NCBI GenBank assembly: GCA_030674155.1
Contig: CM060318.1
Coordinates: 1,122,959-1,138,352, forward strand
Length of the DNA: 15,394 nt
DNA from: Stramonita haemastoma
Lineage: Eukaryota > Mollusca > Gastropoda > Neogastropoda > Muricidae
Reading direction: 5' to 3'
A program made the position numbers and the translations under genes. The notes beneath the pieces are model-generated. The model made no database searches. It was not told where the DNA came from and saw only the letters and a list, made by a program, of their open reading frames with translations. Positions 1 to 9,849 of the stretch are shown one piece after another (the stretch's first letter is position 1; each line of letters starts with the position of its first letter).

Positions 1-179
1 CTGTCTCTGTCTTCTTCTGTCTGTCTGTCTTCGTAAGCTTCTGCTGTCTGTTTTCTCTCTGTCTCTGTCACTGTCTGTCTGGCTCTCTCTCTCTCTCTCT
101 CTCTCTCATCTCATCTCTCTCCTCTCCTCTCTCTCTCCATCTCCTCTCTCCTCTCTCCCTCTCTCTCTCATATTCATCA
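1..179. repeat. Degenerate (CT)n / (TCTG)n pyrimidine-rich tract
   Basis: The first 170 or so bases are almost entirely C and T on the plus strand. They begin as mixed TCTG and TCTC steps, become nearly pure (CT)n at about 83-107, and then break down into CTCC/CTCT blocks. This is an imperfect microsatellite cut by the window edge. Frames open across it on the complementary strand encode only Ser-Leu or Arg-Glu dipeptides and are not genes. Confidence 0.9.
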
Positions 180-272
180 ATATGGAAAGGTGTGTCTTTC
201 TGTGCATTTCTGATGTATCTCCAAAACCAGGAAAAGTCTGACTGTTCAGTACTGTCCTCACCTGCATATGCT

Positions 273-374
<102 letters not shown>

Positions 375-393
375 CCAACAGACAGACAGACAG

Positions 394-759
394 AAGGAGA
401 GATAGGGAATGGACTGTGGATTGGGCGAGGCCCAGAATGTGGGTGCCACAATGCAGAGCCCTTAGCGGCTTTACTTATCATGGCTCCCCGCCCCCCCCCC
501 CCCACTCCCGTCCTGGTCAGCCAGTGTAGTGCCACAAGTCCCTGCTGCTCTCCCCTGTCTTGGTGCGAACAGATGTGGGCGGGGTGCTAGCCTAGTGGAG
601 TGAGTGGGGTGATGGCGAACAAAGCCCCGTCTGAAGAAACCACTCTGAGTAGCAGCCATTCACACACTTGGGATGTTTGTTTGGTTTTGTACATACCATT
701 ATAGAATCTGCAATGTTAACATAGTTTCCCCCCCGTGGAGGATCTGGCCATTTAGCCAG
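394..759. other. Unique-looking spacer, no gene seen
   Basis: This is ordinary-complexity sequence between two repeats. It contains a run of 13 C at 491-503 and a shorter C run near 727-734. No open frame has recognisable protein character and no RNA gene or known repeat is visible. Confidence 0.6.
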
Positions 760-1148
760 CTACCAACAACAAATGAAAAGCTACCAACAACAACTCCAGA
801 CTACCAACAACAACTCCAGACTACAACAACTCCAGACTACAACAACTCCAGACTACAACAACTCCAGACTACCAACAACAACTCCAGACTACAACAACTC
901 CAGACTACAACAACTCCAGACTACAACAACTCCAGACTACAACAACTCCAGACTACAATTACTCCAGACTACAACAACTCCAGACTACAACAACTCCAGA
1001 CTACAACAACTCCAGACTACAACAACTCCAGACTACAATTACTCCAGACTACAACAACTCCAGACTACAACTCCAGACTACAACAACTCCATACTACAAC
1101 AACAACTACCAACAACTCCAGACTACCAACAACAACTCCAGACTACCA
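760..1148 (+). repeat. 16-bp minisatellite (ctccagactacaacaa), about 21 copies
   Basis: The core unit is ctccagactacaacaa, with a longer 20-bp variant in which ctacaacaa becomes ctaccaacaacaa. The 20-bp form dominates the start and end of the array and the 16-bp form the middle; I counted about 21 copies. The 20-bp form looks like the 16-bp form plus extra CAA-type triplet material, which suggests growth by slippage at CAA. Because 16 is not a multiple of 3, any frame passes through all three phases every 48 bases. The array therefore stays open in all plus frames and yields a 16-residue repeating peptide (TTTTPDYNNSRLQQLQ). That openness follows from the unit and is not evidence of coding. 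Confidence 0.93.
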
Positions 1149-1251
1149 AAAAGATGAAGAAGGCAAAGAAAAGGAACAAGAAGATGAGCAAAACAAAACA
1201 GAACAGAGCCAAACACCAACACGACAAACACACCAAGAAGAAAAAACAAAT

Positions 1252-1321
1252 GAAGAAGAAGAAGAAGAAGAAGAAGAAGAAGAAGAAGAAGAAGAAGAAG
1301 AAGAAGAAGAAGAAGAAGAGC

Positions 1322-1364
<43 letters not shown>

Positions 1365-1410
1365 GCAACAAGAACGAGAAGAGCAACAACAACAACAAGA
1401 ACAACAAGAG
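1252..1410 (+). repeat. Compound (GAA)n-(CAA)n trinucleotide microsatellite
   Basis: About 68 bp of (GAA)n (1252-1319) joins directly to about 45 bp of (CAA)n (1320 to about 1364), followed by imperfect CAA/GAA mixtures to about 1410. In the plus frame that is open from 673 to 1476 it would read as poly-Glu then poly-Gln. The flanks to about 1500 are also A-rich, with AGAA and CAAA steps, so the tract sits in a wider purine/A-rich decay zone. I do not call a gene here, because the frame consists only of this repeat and the 16-bp minisatellite. Confidence 0.93.
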
Positions 1411-1560
1411 AGAGAAGAAGTAAGCGAAGAAAAAAATACACAAAGAAAAAGAAACAAATGGAGAAGAAACAAATGAAGAAGCAACACACGAAGATCACAC
1501 AAAAACCCCATTACCACACAGAAGAGGTATCTCCACTGCCTAATCTCCGTAAAAGATTCC

Positions 1561-1666
1561 CGGGGCACCGGGTGGGGGGGGATTTGGCGGGTTGAAGGGC
1601 CCTGACTCCCCCCCCCTCCCCCCTCCCCCCAAAATGCCACAACCTCCCCCTTTTTTCCAAGGGCCG

Positions 1667-1703
<37 letters not shown>

Positions 1704-3393
1704 AAAAAACGGGGGGTTGGCGGGGGTGTCCCGGGGGGGGGCCGCCGGCCGCCGGACAAAGGAAGGGGGGGGGGGGGGGGGGGGGGGGGGGAGTTGGGTT
1801 TGGGGGGGAGGTAGGTTAGGTGGAGGAGGGGTTGGGGAGGAGGTAGGGAGGGAGGAGGTAGGGGGAAAGGAGGTGGGGAGGGGGAGGGGTAGGGGGAAAA
1901 AGGGGGGGGGGAATGAAAATTTTTTGGGGGGTTACCGAAAAAATTTGGTTTTCCAAAAATTTGGGTTTTTCCCAAAATTTTCCGGGGCCCGTCGCGTCTG
2001 CTGCTTGGGGTTTTTTTTTTTGTTTTTTCCCTTTTCCCCTTTTTTGTTTTTCCTTTTTTGTCTTTTTTTGGGGGTTTTTTTTTTTTCCTCCTTCCCCCTT
2101 TCCTTTCTTTTTTTTTTTCTCCCTTTTTTTTCCCTTTTTTCCCCTTTCTCTTTCCCCCCTTTTTCCCTTCCCCCCCCCCCCCCAAACCCCCCCTTTTTCC
2201 TTTTTTTTTTTTTTTTTTTCCCTTTTTTTTTTTTTTTTTCCTTTTTAAATTTTTTTTTTTTTTTCTTTTTTTATTTTTTTTTTTTGGGGGGGGGGGTTTT
2301 TTTTTTTTTTTTTAAAATTTTTTCTTTTTGTAAGGTTTTTTGGGTTTCCGTTTTGTTTTATGCCCTTTTTCCCCCTTTTTTTTTCCCCCCCTCCTCTTCC
2401 GGGGTTTTTCTTGGGCCTTTTTTTTTTTTTTTTTTCCCCCCCCTTTCCCCCTTTTTTCCCCCCCCTTTTTGGGCCCCCCCCCCTTTTTTTAAAACTTTTT
2501 CCCCCCCCCAAAAAACCCCCCCCAAAAACCCCCCCCCCCCCAAAAAAAAAACCCCCCCCCCCGTCGGGGTTTTTTTCTTTCTTTGGGGGGCCCCCCCCAA
2601 AAAACCTAAACCCCCCCCCCCCCTTTTTTTTTTTCCCCCCCCCCCCCCCCTTTTTTCCCCTTCCCTTTCCCTTTTTCTCCTTCCCCTTTTTTCCTCCCCT
2701 TTTTCCTTTTTTTTCTCCTCTCCTCTCCTTCTCCCTTTTTCCCCCCCCTTTTTCCCCCTCCCTTCTCCTCTCTTTCTCCCCCTTTCCCCCCCTCTCTCCT
2801 CCCTTCCCCTTTCCCCCCCCCTTTTTTTTCCCCCCTTTAAAAAAATTTTTCCCCCTTTTTACCCCTTTTTTTTATTTTTTTTTCTCCCTTTTTCCCCCCC
2901 CCCCTCTCTCCCCCCTTCCCTTTTTCCCCCCCCCCTTTCTCCCCTTCCCTTTTCTCTCAACCCCTTTTTTTTTTTCTTTTCTTTTTCCCCCGTGTTTTTC
3001 TTTTTTGTTTTTTTTTTTTTTCCCCTTTTTGTTTTTTTTTTTCCCCCCGGGGGGGGCCCCCCCCTTTAAAAATTTTTTATTTTTTTTGGGAAAAGGGTTT
3101 TTGGGGTTCCCTTTTTTTTTTTTCCCCCCGGGGGGGGTTTTTTTTTTTTTTTTTAAAAAAATTTTTTTTGGGGGGGGGTTTTTGGGGGGCCCCCCATTTT
3201 TTTTTTAAAAAAAAATTTTAAAAAAAACTTTTTTTCTTTGGAAGGTTTTTTTTTCCCCCCCCGGGGGGGGGGGGGGAAAAAAAAAAAAAAAAATTTTTTA
3301 AAAAAAAAAAAAAATGAAAAAAAAACAATAAAAAAAAAAAAAAAAAAAAAAAGGGGAAAAAAAAAAAAAGGGGGAAAAAAAAAAAGGGGGGGG

Positions 3394-3430
<37 letters not shown>

Positions 3431-4415
3431 AAAAAAAAAAAAAAAGGGGGAAAAAGGGGCCCCTTTCCCCTTTTTTTTCCCCCCCTCCCTTTTTTCCGCC
3501 CCCCCCCCCTCTTCTCTTTTTCCCCCCCCCTTTTTCCCCTTTTCCCCCCCCCCCTTCTTCCCCCCCCCCCCCTTTTTTCTTCCCCCTTCCCCTCCCCCCC
3601 CCCCCCCTTTTCCCCCCCCTCCTCCCCCCCCCCCCCTTCCCCCCTCCCTTTTCCCTCCTACTTTTTCCCTTCCCCCCCTTTTTTTTTCCCCCCAAAAATT
3701 TTTTTTCCGGCCCACCCCCTTTCCCCCCCCACCTCTTTCCCCAACCCCCCCCAAAAAAAAAACCCCCCCCCCTCTTTTTTTTTCCTTTTTCCTTCCCTTT
3801 TCCCCTTTTTTTTTTTAAAAATTTTTTTCCTTTTTCCCTCCTTTCCCCGTCCCCCTTTTTCCCCCTTTTATTTTCCCTTCTTCCCCTTTTTTCTTTTCCC
3901 CCCCTTTTGCTTGGGGGCCCCATTTTTCCCCCTCCCCCTTTCCCCCCGTCCCCTCCCTTTTGGCCCCCTTTCCCCTTTTCCCCTTCCCCCTTTTTTTCCC
4001 CCCCCAAAAGGGGTTTTCCCCCTTTTTTGTTTTTTTTTTCGGTCTTTTTTTTCCCCCTTTTTCCCCTTTCCCCTTTTTTGTCCTTCCCCCCCCCCTTTTT
4101 TTTTTTCCCCCCTTTTCCCTTTTTCCCCTGTTTTTTTCCCTTTTTCCCCTTTTCTTTTTTTTTTTTTTTCTTTTTTCCCTTTGGGTTTTTTTGTCTTTTT
4201 TTTTTCCCCCCCTTTTTTTCCCTTTTTTTTCTTCCTTCCCCTCCCCCCCTTTTTCGCCCCCTTCCCCCTTCCCTTTTTCCCCCCCCCTTCCCCCCTTCTC
4301 CCCGTCCCCCCCTCCCCCCCCACCCCTCCCCCCCTCCCCCCCCCCCCGCCCCCCCCCCCCTTTCCCCCCCCCCCCTTTTTTTAAATTTTTCCCCCCCCCC
4401 CCTTTCCCCCCTTTT

Positions 4416-4453
<38 letters not shown>

Positions 4454-5294
4454 CCCCCCCCCCCATCCCCTTTTTTCATTTCCCCCCACCTTTTCCCCTT
4501 CCCCCCCCCTTTTCCCCCTATCCCCCCCCCTTTTTTTTTTTTTTTCCCCCCCCCCCCCCCCCTTTTTGGGGGGCCCCCCCCCCCCCCCCCCCGGGGGGGG
4601 CCCCTTTTTTTCCCCCCCTTTTTTAAATTTCCCCCCTTCCCCCTTTTTTTTCCCCTTTCCCCCTCCCCCCCCCCCTCCCCCCTGCCCCCCCCCCCCTTTT
4701 CACCCTTCCCCCCGGGGGGTAAACCCCCAACCCCCCCCCCCCACCTTTTTATTTTCCCTCCCCCCTCCCATTTTTTCCCTTTCCTTTTTTTTTTTTTTTT
4801 GCTTCCCCTTTTTTCTTCCTCTCTTCCCCCCCCCCTTTTTTTTTTCCCCTTCCCCCCCCATCCCTTTTTCCCCCTTTTTTTTCCCCCCCCCCCCCCCCCC
4901 TTTGTTTCCCCCCCCCGTCTTCTCCTTTCTCCCCCTCACCCCTTTTTATTTTCCCTAAACCCCCCCTTTTTTTTCATCACCCCCCTTTTTTCTTCCCCCC
5001 TTTTTCCCCCCCTTTTTCCTCTTCCCCCCTCTCCTCTCCTCCCCTCTTTTCCCTCTCTCTCCTTTTCCCCCCCCCCTCCTTCCTTTTTTTTCCCCCCTTT
5101 TTCCCTTCTCCCTTTTTTTCCCCTTTTTTTTTTCCCCCCTTTTTTTCTTCCCCCTTTTTTTTTCCCCCCCCTTTTTTTTTTTTTTTCCCCCTTCCTACCG
5201 CTCTTCCCCCCCTTCCTTCCTCTCTCCCCTCTCTCCCCTCTTTTTCCCCCCTTTTTCCCTCTTTAAATTCCCCTTCCCCCTTTTTTTTTTCTTT
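1561..5294. other. Homopolymer-ladder block, probable degraded assembly consensus
   Basis: Nearly the whole block is made of consecutive runs of 3 to more than 30 identical bases, with very few isolated bases. Examples are a run of about 32 G at 1671-1702, T runs at 2200-2300, A runs at 3280-3450 and C runs at 4420-4450. It begins after ordinary sequence at about 1560 and ends at the 100-N gap. The same distortion appears on the far side of the gap and fades with distance. No known chromosomal repeat class looks like this. It fits poor consensus or base-calling near a contig end, with run lengths inflated. A normal sequence may lie underneath: fragments at about 1910-2010 still have mixed composition. 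Every long open frame here (Phe/Pro, Gly/Lys or Leu-rich) is an artefact. Confidence 0.8.
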
Positions 5295-5394
5295 NNNNNN
5301 NNNNNNNNNNNNNNNNNNNNNNNNNNNNNNNNNNNNNNNNNNNNNNNNNNNNNNNNNNNNNNNNNNNNNNNNNNNNNNNNNNNNNNNNNNNNNN
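5295..5394. other. Assembly gap of exactly 100 N
   Basis: One hundred consecutive N. That round number is a common placeholder for a scaffold gap of unknown size, so distances across this point should not be trusted. The sequence on both sides is homopolymer-distorted. Confidence 0.99.
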
Positions 5395-5515
5395 AAGGAC
5401 AAAAAGGGGCCCACAAAGACTGTGCGGGGGCAAAAATTTTCCTAAAACTGGTTTCCCCCCTTCCCCAAGCGAAAAAGGGTTTTTTCTCTGCGGGCCCGAA
5501 AAGGCAGTAGGACGA

Positions 5516-5731
5516 GGTTTTTAAAATGGTGACCCGGTTTTTTTGAAGGGGGCCCCCAAAAGGTTTTTTTTGAATGGTGCCCCCAGTAAAAAAGGGTTTT
5601 TTTGAATGGTCCCCCGGTTTTTGAATGGTGATCCAGGTTTTTTGAATGGTCCCCCGGGTTTTTGAATTGGTTTTCCCCCAGGTTTTTGAATGGTGACCCG
5701 GTTTTTTTGTTGGGGGGATCCAGGTTTTTAA
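5516..5731. repeat. About 20-bp tandem repeat, 9-10 degraded copies
   Basis: The unit approximates ggtttttgaatggtgayccm (y = c/t, m = a/c). Adjacent copies differ mainly in the length of their T, C and G runs, for example ggtccccc against ggtgatcca. On the minus strand it gives His-His-Ser-Lys-like repeats in the open frames, which are not meaningful. The run-length variation matches the distortion seen throughout this flank, so the true array may be more regular than it appears. Confidence 0.75.
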
Positions 5732-5956
5732 TTTTTTTTTCACACTGCATTTCCTGATTTTACCCCCCGGTAAAAGCTGAAAAAAATTTTGTCCTGTATT
5801 TTTTCGTTTTTGATTTTGAGTTTTGTTTTTGTTGTTTCTTTTGTTGCCAGAAGATTTTAAAAGGTTTAAAACCAATGGCGGGGGGTTTTTACCTAGGAAA
5901 AAGGGCCCCTGTCGGGGCTGGAAAAAACCTTGGAAACCCCCCCAAAATTCACGAAA

Positions 5957-6034
5957 AACACACACACCACACACACACCACACCACAACACACACACACA
6001 CACACACCACACAAAACACACACCACACAAACAC
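5957..6034. repeat. Interrupted (CA)n microsatellite
   Basis: About 78 bp of CA repeat is broken by CCA and AAA interruptions. It lies within the gap flank, so some interruptions may be sequence errors. Confidence 0.85.
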
Positions 6035-6171
6035 TGAATTTGGGGTTTTTTTTTTTGGGGCATGTACATCAGTGTTGGCCCCCCTCATGACACATCTGGG
6101 TCATCGGCCCCCTTAAAAAACCCAAAATCCTTTTTAATTATAGTTTATATGTTGAAATAGGGCCCCTTTTT

Positions 6172-6265
6172 GGGGGCCACGCGCTCCCCCGGGGGAGCGC
6201 CCGAATTTCCCCAGAAAAATTCTGTTTTTCCCCGAAGTAAAAAAAAATCAAAAAAAATTAAAATT
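6172..6265 (+). mobile_element. 3' end of a SINE-A copy, homopolymer-distorted
   Basis: The order of elements is a perfect 20-bp GC-rich palindrome at 6181-6200, then cccgaattt, a run resembling agaaaattctg, and an A-rich end. This matches the 3' part of a dispersed repeat I recall from gastropod genomes: a short GC stem made of crude ctctccc and gggagag arms, then cccgaattt, then an A-rich tail. The SINE-A copy at about 9850-10190 has a counterpart of the same region (gcgacgcactctctgtgggc near 10134). The identification relies partly on recall. The distorted context makes the exact ends uncertain. Confidence 0.5.
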
Positions 6266-6390
6266 TTACATACACATTGACACAATAAAAAAACACTTAC
6301 ATGCAGACGCTTCCAAAAAACAAATACATTTTCACACTCACGTGCGCACGCAAAAAAACACAGACATACACACTTTTTCCCCCCGCTGCG

Positions 6391-6604
6391 CACATGGGAG
6401 AGTGAGAGACAGAGAGAAGGGGGGGGGGGGCAGGCAGGGGACAGAGACAGACACACGACTCACAGACACACAGACAGAAAGACGACGGGGCGGGGCAGGG
6501 GGGAGAAACAGACGAAAAGGCCCCGATACGAGAGACAGCAAAAAAAAGGAGACAGACAGAGAGACAACAGGACAAAAAAAACAGAAACAGGGGGGAAGGA
6601 AGGC
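6391..6604. repeat. Purine-rich AG / ACAG tract
   Basis: The plus strand is dominated by GAGA, ACAG and AGACA steps with a G run at 6420-6430. It ends in a short aaggc repeat at about 6599-6616. This is simple-sequence DNA. Frames open across it on either strand have no protein character. Confidence 0.8.
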
Positions 6605-7016
6605 AAGGCAAGGCAAAGTATTTTATTCGAGGAAAATTTGTAAGCATCGTTTTCTTTTTTACACCGGGGCCCCCCCTTTTGGGGGTTTCACAAAATGAAA
6701 GAAAATAAACAATAAAACTTTCCCCGGGCATTTAAAAAACCAAAAAAACACACAAAAAAAAGGACACTATATATGATAAGGTAAAAAAAATGCATCGATC
6801 AGAAGACAAAAATATAAGTCACAAAAAAAAATTTTGTTAAAAGGGGATGAATTTTGAAAATTTTTTTAATGGGAAAAAGAGCAATCAAAAAAAACAAAGA
6901 TGAAATAACAACTGAAAAATCTTTCCCCCACCATCTGAAAAAATTTTTTCATGTGAAAAAATTTTTTCATTTGGATAAAAAGGGGGAAAACATTTTTTTA
7001 AAAATTAATTCCTAAA

Positions 7017-7222
7017 CGGGGGAGAGGAGAAAGGGGAGAGGGGAGAAGAGAGGGGGGAAGGAAGGGGGAGTTTAGAGAGGAGAAGAGGAGGGGAAGGGGG
7101 GGGGGAAGGGGGAGAGAGAAGAGAGAGAGAGAGAGAGAGGGACAGAGACAGAGAGAGAGGGGAGACGAGGGAAGTAGAGAGACGAGAGAGACAGGTGAGG
7201 GACAGGGGAGAGACAGAGAGTT
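7017..7222. repeat. GA/GGGA-rich polypurine tract, about 200 bp
   Basis: The tract is almost all purine on the plus strand, with a purer (GA)n core at about 7113-7139 and GACAGAGA steps after it. It faces a polypyrimidine tract (7331-7519) across about 110 bp of mixed sequence, so the two are opposed arms of an imperfect inverted repeat. Confidence 0.9.
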
Positions 7223-7330
7223 TACTGACAAAGAGTTTGTCTTACACAAAGTTTTCATTTAGGCCGGGAAAAACCTGATTTCACCATCAATGGACAACCT
7301 AATCTTTTCCCCTTTATTGTTACTGCCCTG

Positions 7331-7468
7331 CTTGCCACTCTCAAAGCCCTCTTTGCCCCCCCGACACTTCTTCACCTCCTCCTGCATCTCCTCCTCCTTC
7401 CCTTCCTCCTTCCTTCTTCTCCCCCTGCTTTCCCCCCCCCCCCCCTCTCTCTCTCTCTCTTCTTCTCT

Positions 7469-7519
<51 letters not shown>
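7331..7519. repeat. Polypyrimidine tract with (CT)n core
   Basis: This is a C/T-rich plus strand, loosely CTCC/TTCC at first and nearly pure (CT)n at about 7445-7518. It is a simple-sequence tract. The Leu/Ser-rich frame running through it is not a gene. Confidence 0.9.
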
Positions 7520-7521
<2 letters not shown>

Positions 7522-8062
7522 TTCTCCAGCCACCCGCCTTGTCTTTTCATAGCCCGGCTCCAACGCAGCCCCCCCCTTATGGGGAATAACTGTCATCAGA
7601 AACCCGTTCGTGTGACATTAGTTTGTAGGATTACAAAGGGAACGTAATGACCTTCTCCATTTTCTTATTCCATAGAATGCTGCCCCTAAAGTCCCCCTGC
7701 ACGGCTTTGAACATTCCACAACAAAGCAACAACAACAATAACAAAGAAAAAAGCCCAAGTGTTCCTGTGATAAATTTTGTTGAAGCATTCTATTTGTGGT
7801 TACTTTTTCCTCTTCTTGAAAGCTCAGGACGCACCTTTTGTTTGACTGTCATTTGAGCCCATAATGCTTCAGCTGCCATTAAGCGCCTAACAAGTCGGCC
7901 CTAGCGCTCCGCATGGCATGAGAGGCATTGTCTGTAGTCGCTCTGGGGAAAAAGGAAAGGTGAATCGATAAGAAGGCAAAAGTAAACAAGGAGGTGGTGA
8001 AAGTAAAAAATAAAGAATTTTAATAAAAGGGGAGGGTAACACCGGTAGACAAACTTCTCGCA
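7520..8062. other. Unique block with ordinary complexity, no gene seen
   Basis: This is one of the longest stretches free of obvious repeats outside 11.2-14.2 kb. It has balanced composition, a small CAA cluster near 7729-7746, an E-box-like cagctg at about 7870-7875 and several TAAT/TTAA-type motifs. No open frame is convincing. The block could be intronic or intergenic sequence, possibly a conserved non-coding element, but that cannot be judged from one sequence. Confidence 0.5.
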
Positions 8063-8683
8063 GTGAATTATAGGGAGTGAGTAACAGGAATTATAAGGCA
8101 ATGAGAACATGAATTTAAGGGGTGAAACGTGAATTATTGGGAATGAGTAACAGTGAATTATAAGGGAATGAGTAACGTGAATTATAAGGCAAGAATTAAA
8201 AATGAATTATTGGGAATGAGTAACAGTGAATTATAAGGGAGTGATAACAGTGAATTTAAGGGATGGTAACAGTGAATTTAAGGGTGGAGTTAACTGAATT
8301 ATAAGGGATGGTAACAGTGAATTATAAGGGAGGGAGTAACGGAATTATAAGGGGTGGTAACGTGAATTATAAGGGAGTGAGTAACAGGAATTATAAGGGA
8401 GTGAGTAACAGTGAATTTAAGGGAGTGGAACGTGAATTATAAGGGAGGAGTAACAGTGAATTATAAGGGAGTGGTAACAGTGAATTAAATTTTTGGAGTG
8501 AGTAAAGTGAATTATAAGGGGTGAGTAACGTGTTTTAAGGGAGTGAGGAACAGTGAATTTAAGGGAATGAGTAACAGTGAATTATAAGGGAGTGAAGTAA
8601 CAGTGAATTATAAGGGAGTGAGTAACAGTGAATTATAAGGGAGTAAGAAACAGTGAATTAGATCTATAAGGGGGTAAGAAACA
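8063..8683 (+). repeat. 25-bp minisatellite, about 26 imperfect copies
   Basis: The typical copy starts gtgaattataaggg and continues with gagtaaca-type sequence, 25 bp in full-length copies. I delimited about 26 copies, averaging about 24 bp. Variation is mostly small deletions in the gtgagtaac segment (giving tggtaac, tgataac, ggagtaac) and loss of ta in gaattata. One copy near 8489 has a run of T inserted. Copies at the right end (about 8555-8660) are the most regular and those at the left and centre carry the most deletions. Stops are frequent in the plus frames, so it is not coding. Beyond the last clear unit the sequence grades into the possible coding remnant. Confidence 0.93.
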
Positions 8684-8861
8684 TGGGCAGAGTGCAGTGA
8701 TCCACTGCCAGTATGTATACAGAGAAGACAGTGACGACATTTCCGGTGCCTCTGACAGAAGCATCAATGGCGTCTCCTCTTGTTGCCCAGCCAGAAATAG
8801 TGAGGTGCAGGATTTCAAACAACACTTGAACAACTGGGTGGAGGGTATTCTGTGTGGCTGA
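8670..8861 (+). pseudogene. Possible coding exon or gene remnant (uncertain)
   Basis: This is a plus-strand frame open from the last in-frame stop (TAA 8667-8669) to TGA at 8859-8861. Unlike the other frames here it has mixed, protein-like composition, including DSDDISGASDRSINGVSS and VQDFKQHLNNWVEGILCG. An AG that could serve as a splice acceptor precedes 8712, which would leave about 49 codons to the stop. I do not recognise a family. A second plus frame and two minus-strand frames are also open across much of this interval, so openness alone proves little and the strand is uncertain. It could be a last exon, a decayed gene or retroelement fragment, or chance. Confidence 0.2.
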
Positions 8862-9004
8862 TAACCCAGTTGTGTTTATTAGTGTTTGGAGAGGCGATGT
8901 TGGGATGTTCAAGGGAGGAGATTACTAGATGGGGAGAGGGATACACACACACACTGTGCACCTTTGTCTGGTTCTTTGGCTGGCTGGCTGTCGCAGACAG
9001 AGAA

Positions 9005-9153
<149 letters not shown>

Positions 9154-9202
9154 ATATTCGAGGGAGGGGGAGTTGCTGCATTAACCACACATATTCTCTG
9201 AC

Positions 9203-9473
<271 letters not shown>

Positions 9474-9475
<2 letters not shown>

Positions 9476-9849
9476 ATATCCCTATGATGGAATACCACAC
9501 TGAACCATTAGGGGTTTTTGCCATAAACCCTGTTATCTGACATGGCTCAACATGACCAACAGAAACTGCATGTGGCTATCTGGGAATCGGCCGACTTCAT
9601 TCACCTGCCTCACCACTCAGCCTTACAAACCGCTGCTGTCAGTCTCTGTACAGTGAGCTCCCTTCTGCTTGATCACTGTCTGGGGACAGCAGAGGTGATC
9701 CTGTCTGCACTGCTTCTGTTCTCCCCAAACCTGGCAGAGCAGAGCAGAGCAGAGCAGAGGCAAGGTCAGACAAATAAATGACAACACCGCACTTTCCTTT
9801 ATCAGGTCTAAAGGTAACGTGCATAATGTACAAAGTGGCACATCGTAGG
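9474..9849. other. Unique stretch with a GCAGA pentamer cluster
   Basis: This sequence has ordinary complexity. It holds a 79-codon plus frame (9542-9781) that I do not recognise and do not call a gene: its reading ends in a (GCAGA)n cluster at about 9734-9759, and minus-strand frames of similar length overlap it. No splice sites or domain motifs stand out. Confidence 0.5.

Larger units (their letters stand above)
5395..7010. other. Right flank of the gap with fading homopolymer inflation
   Basis: Runs of 4 to 9 identical bases are over-represented throughout, strongly just after the gap and less so toward 7010. Unlike the left flank, real features can still be read: a 20-bp tandem repeat, a CA tract, a SINE-A 3' end and an AG/ACAG tract. 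Positions 6605-7010 are A-rich and T-rich unique sequence in which I see no gene. Run lengths, and therefore frames, should not be trusted here. Confidence 0.7.

Noticed and set aside
673..1476. A 267-codon frame with an internal repeat, poly-Glu and poly-Gln
   Set aside because: It consists of a 16-bp minisatellite that is open in every frame plus GAA/CAA microsatellites. There is no non-repeat domain.
1671..1791. Very long G runs that could form G-quadruplexes
   Set aside because: They lie at the start of the homopolymer-inflated block, so their lengths cannot be trusted.
1717..4958. Long open frames of 150-460 codons rich in Phe/Pro/Leu or Gly/Lys
   Set aside because: They are translations of homopolymer runs in the degraded block beside the gap, open on both strands with no domain character.
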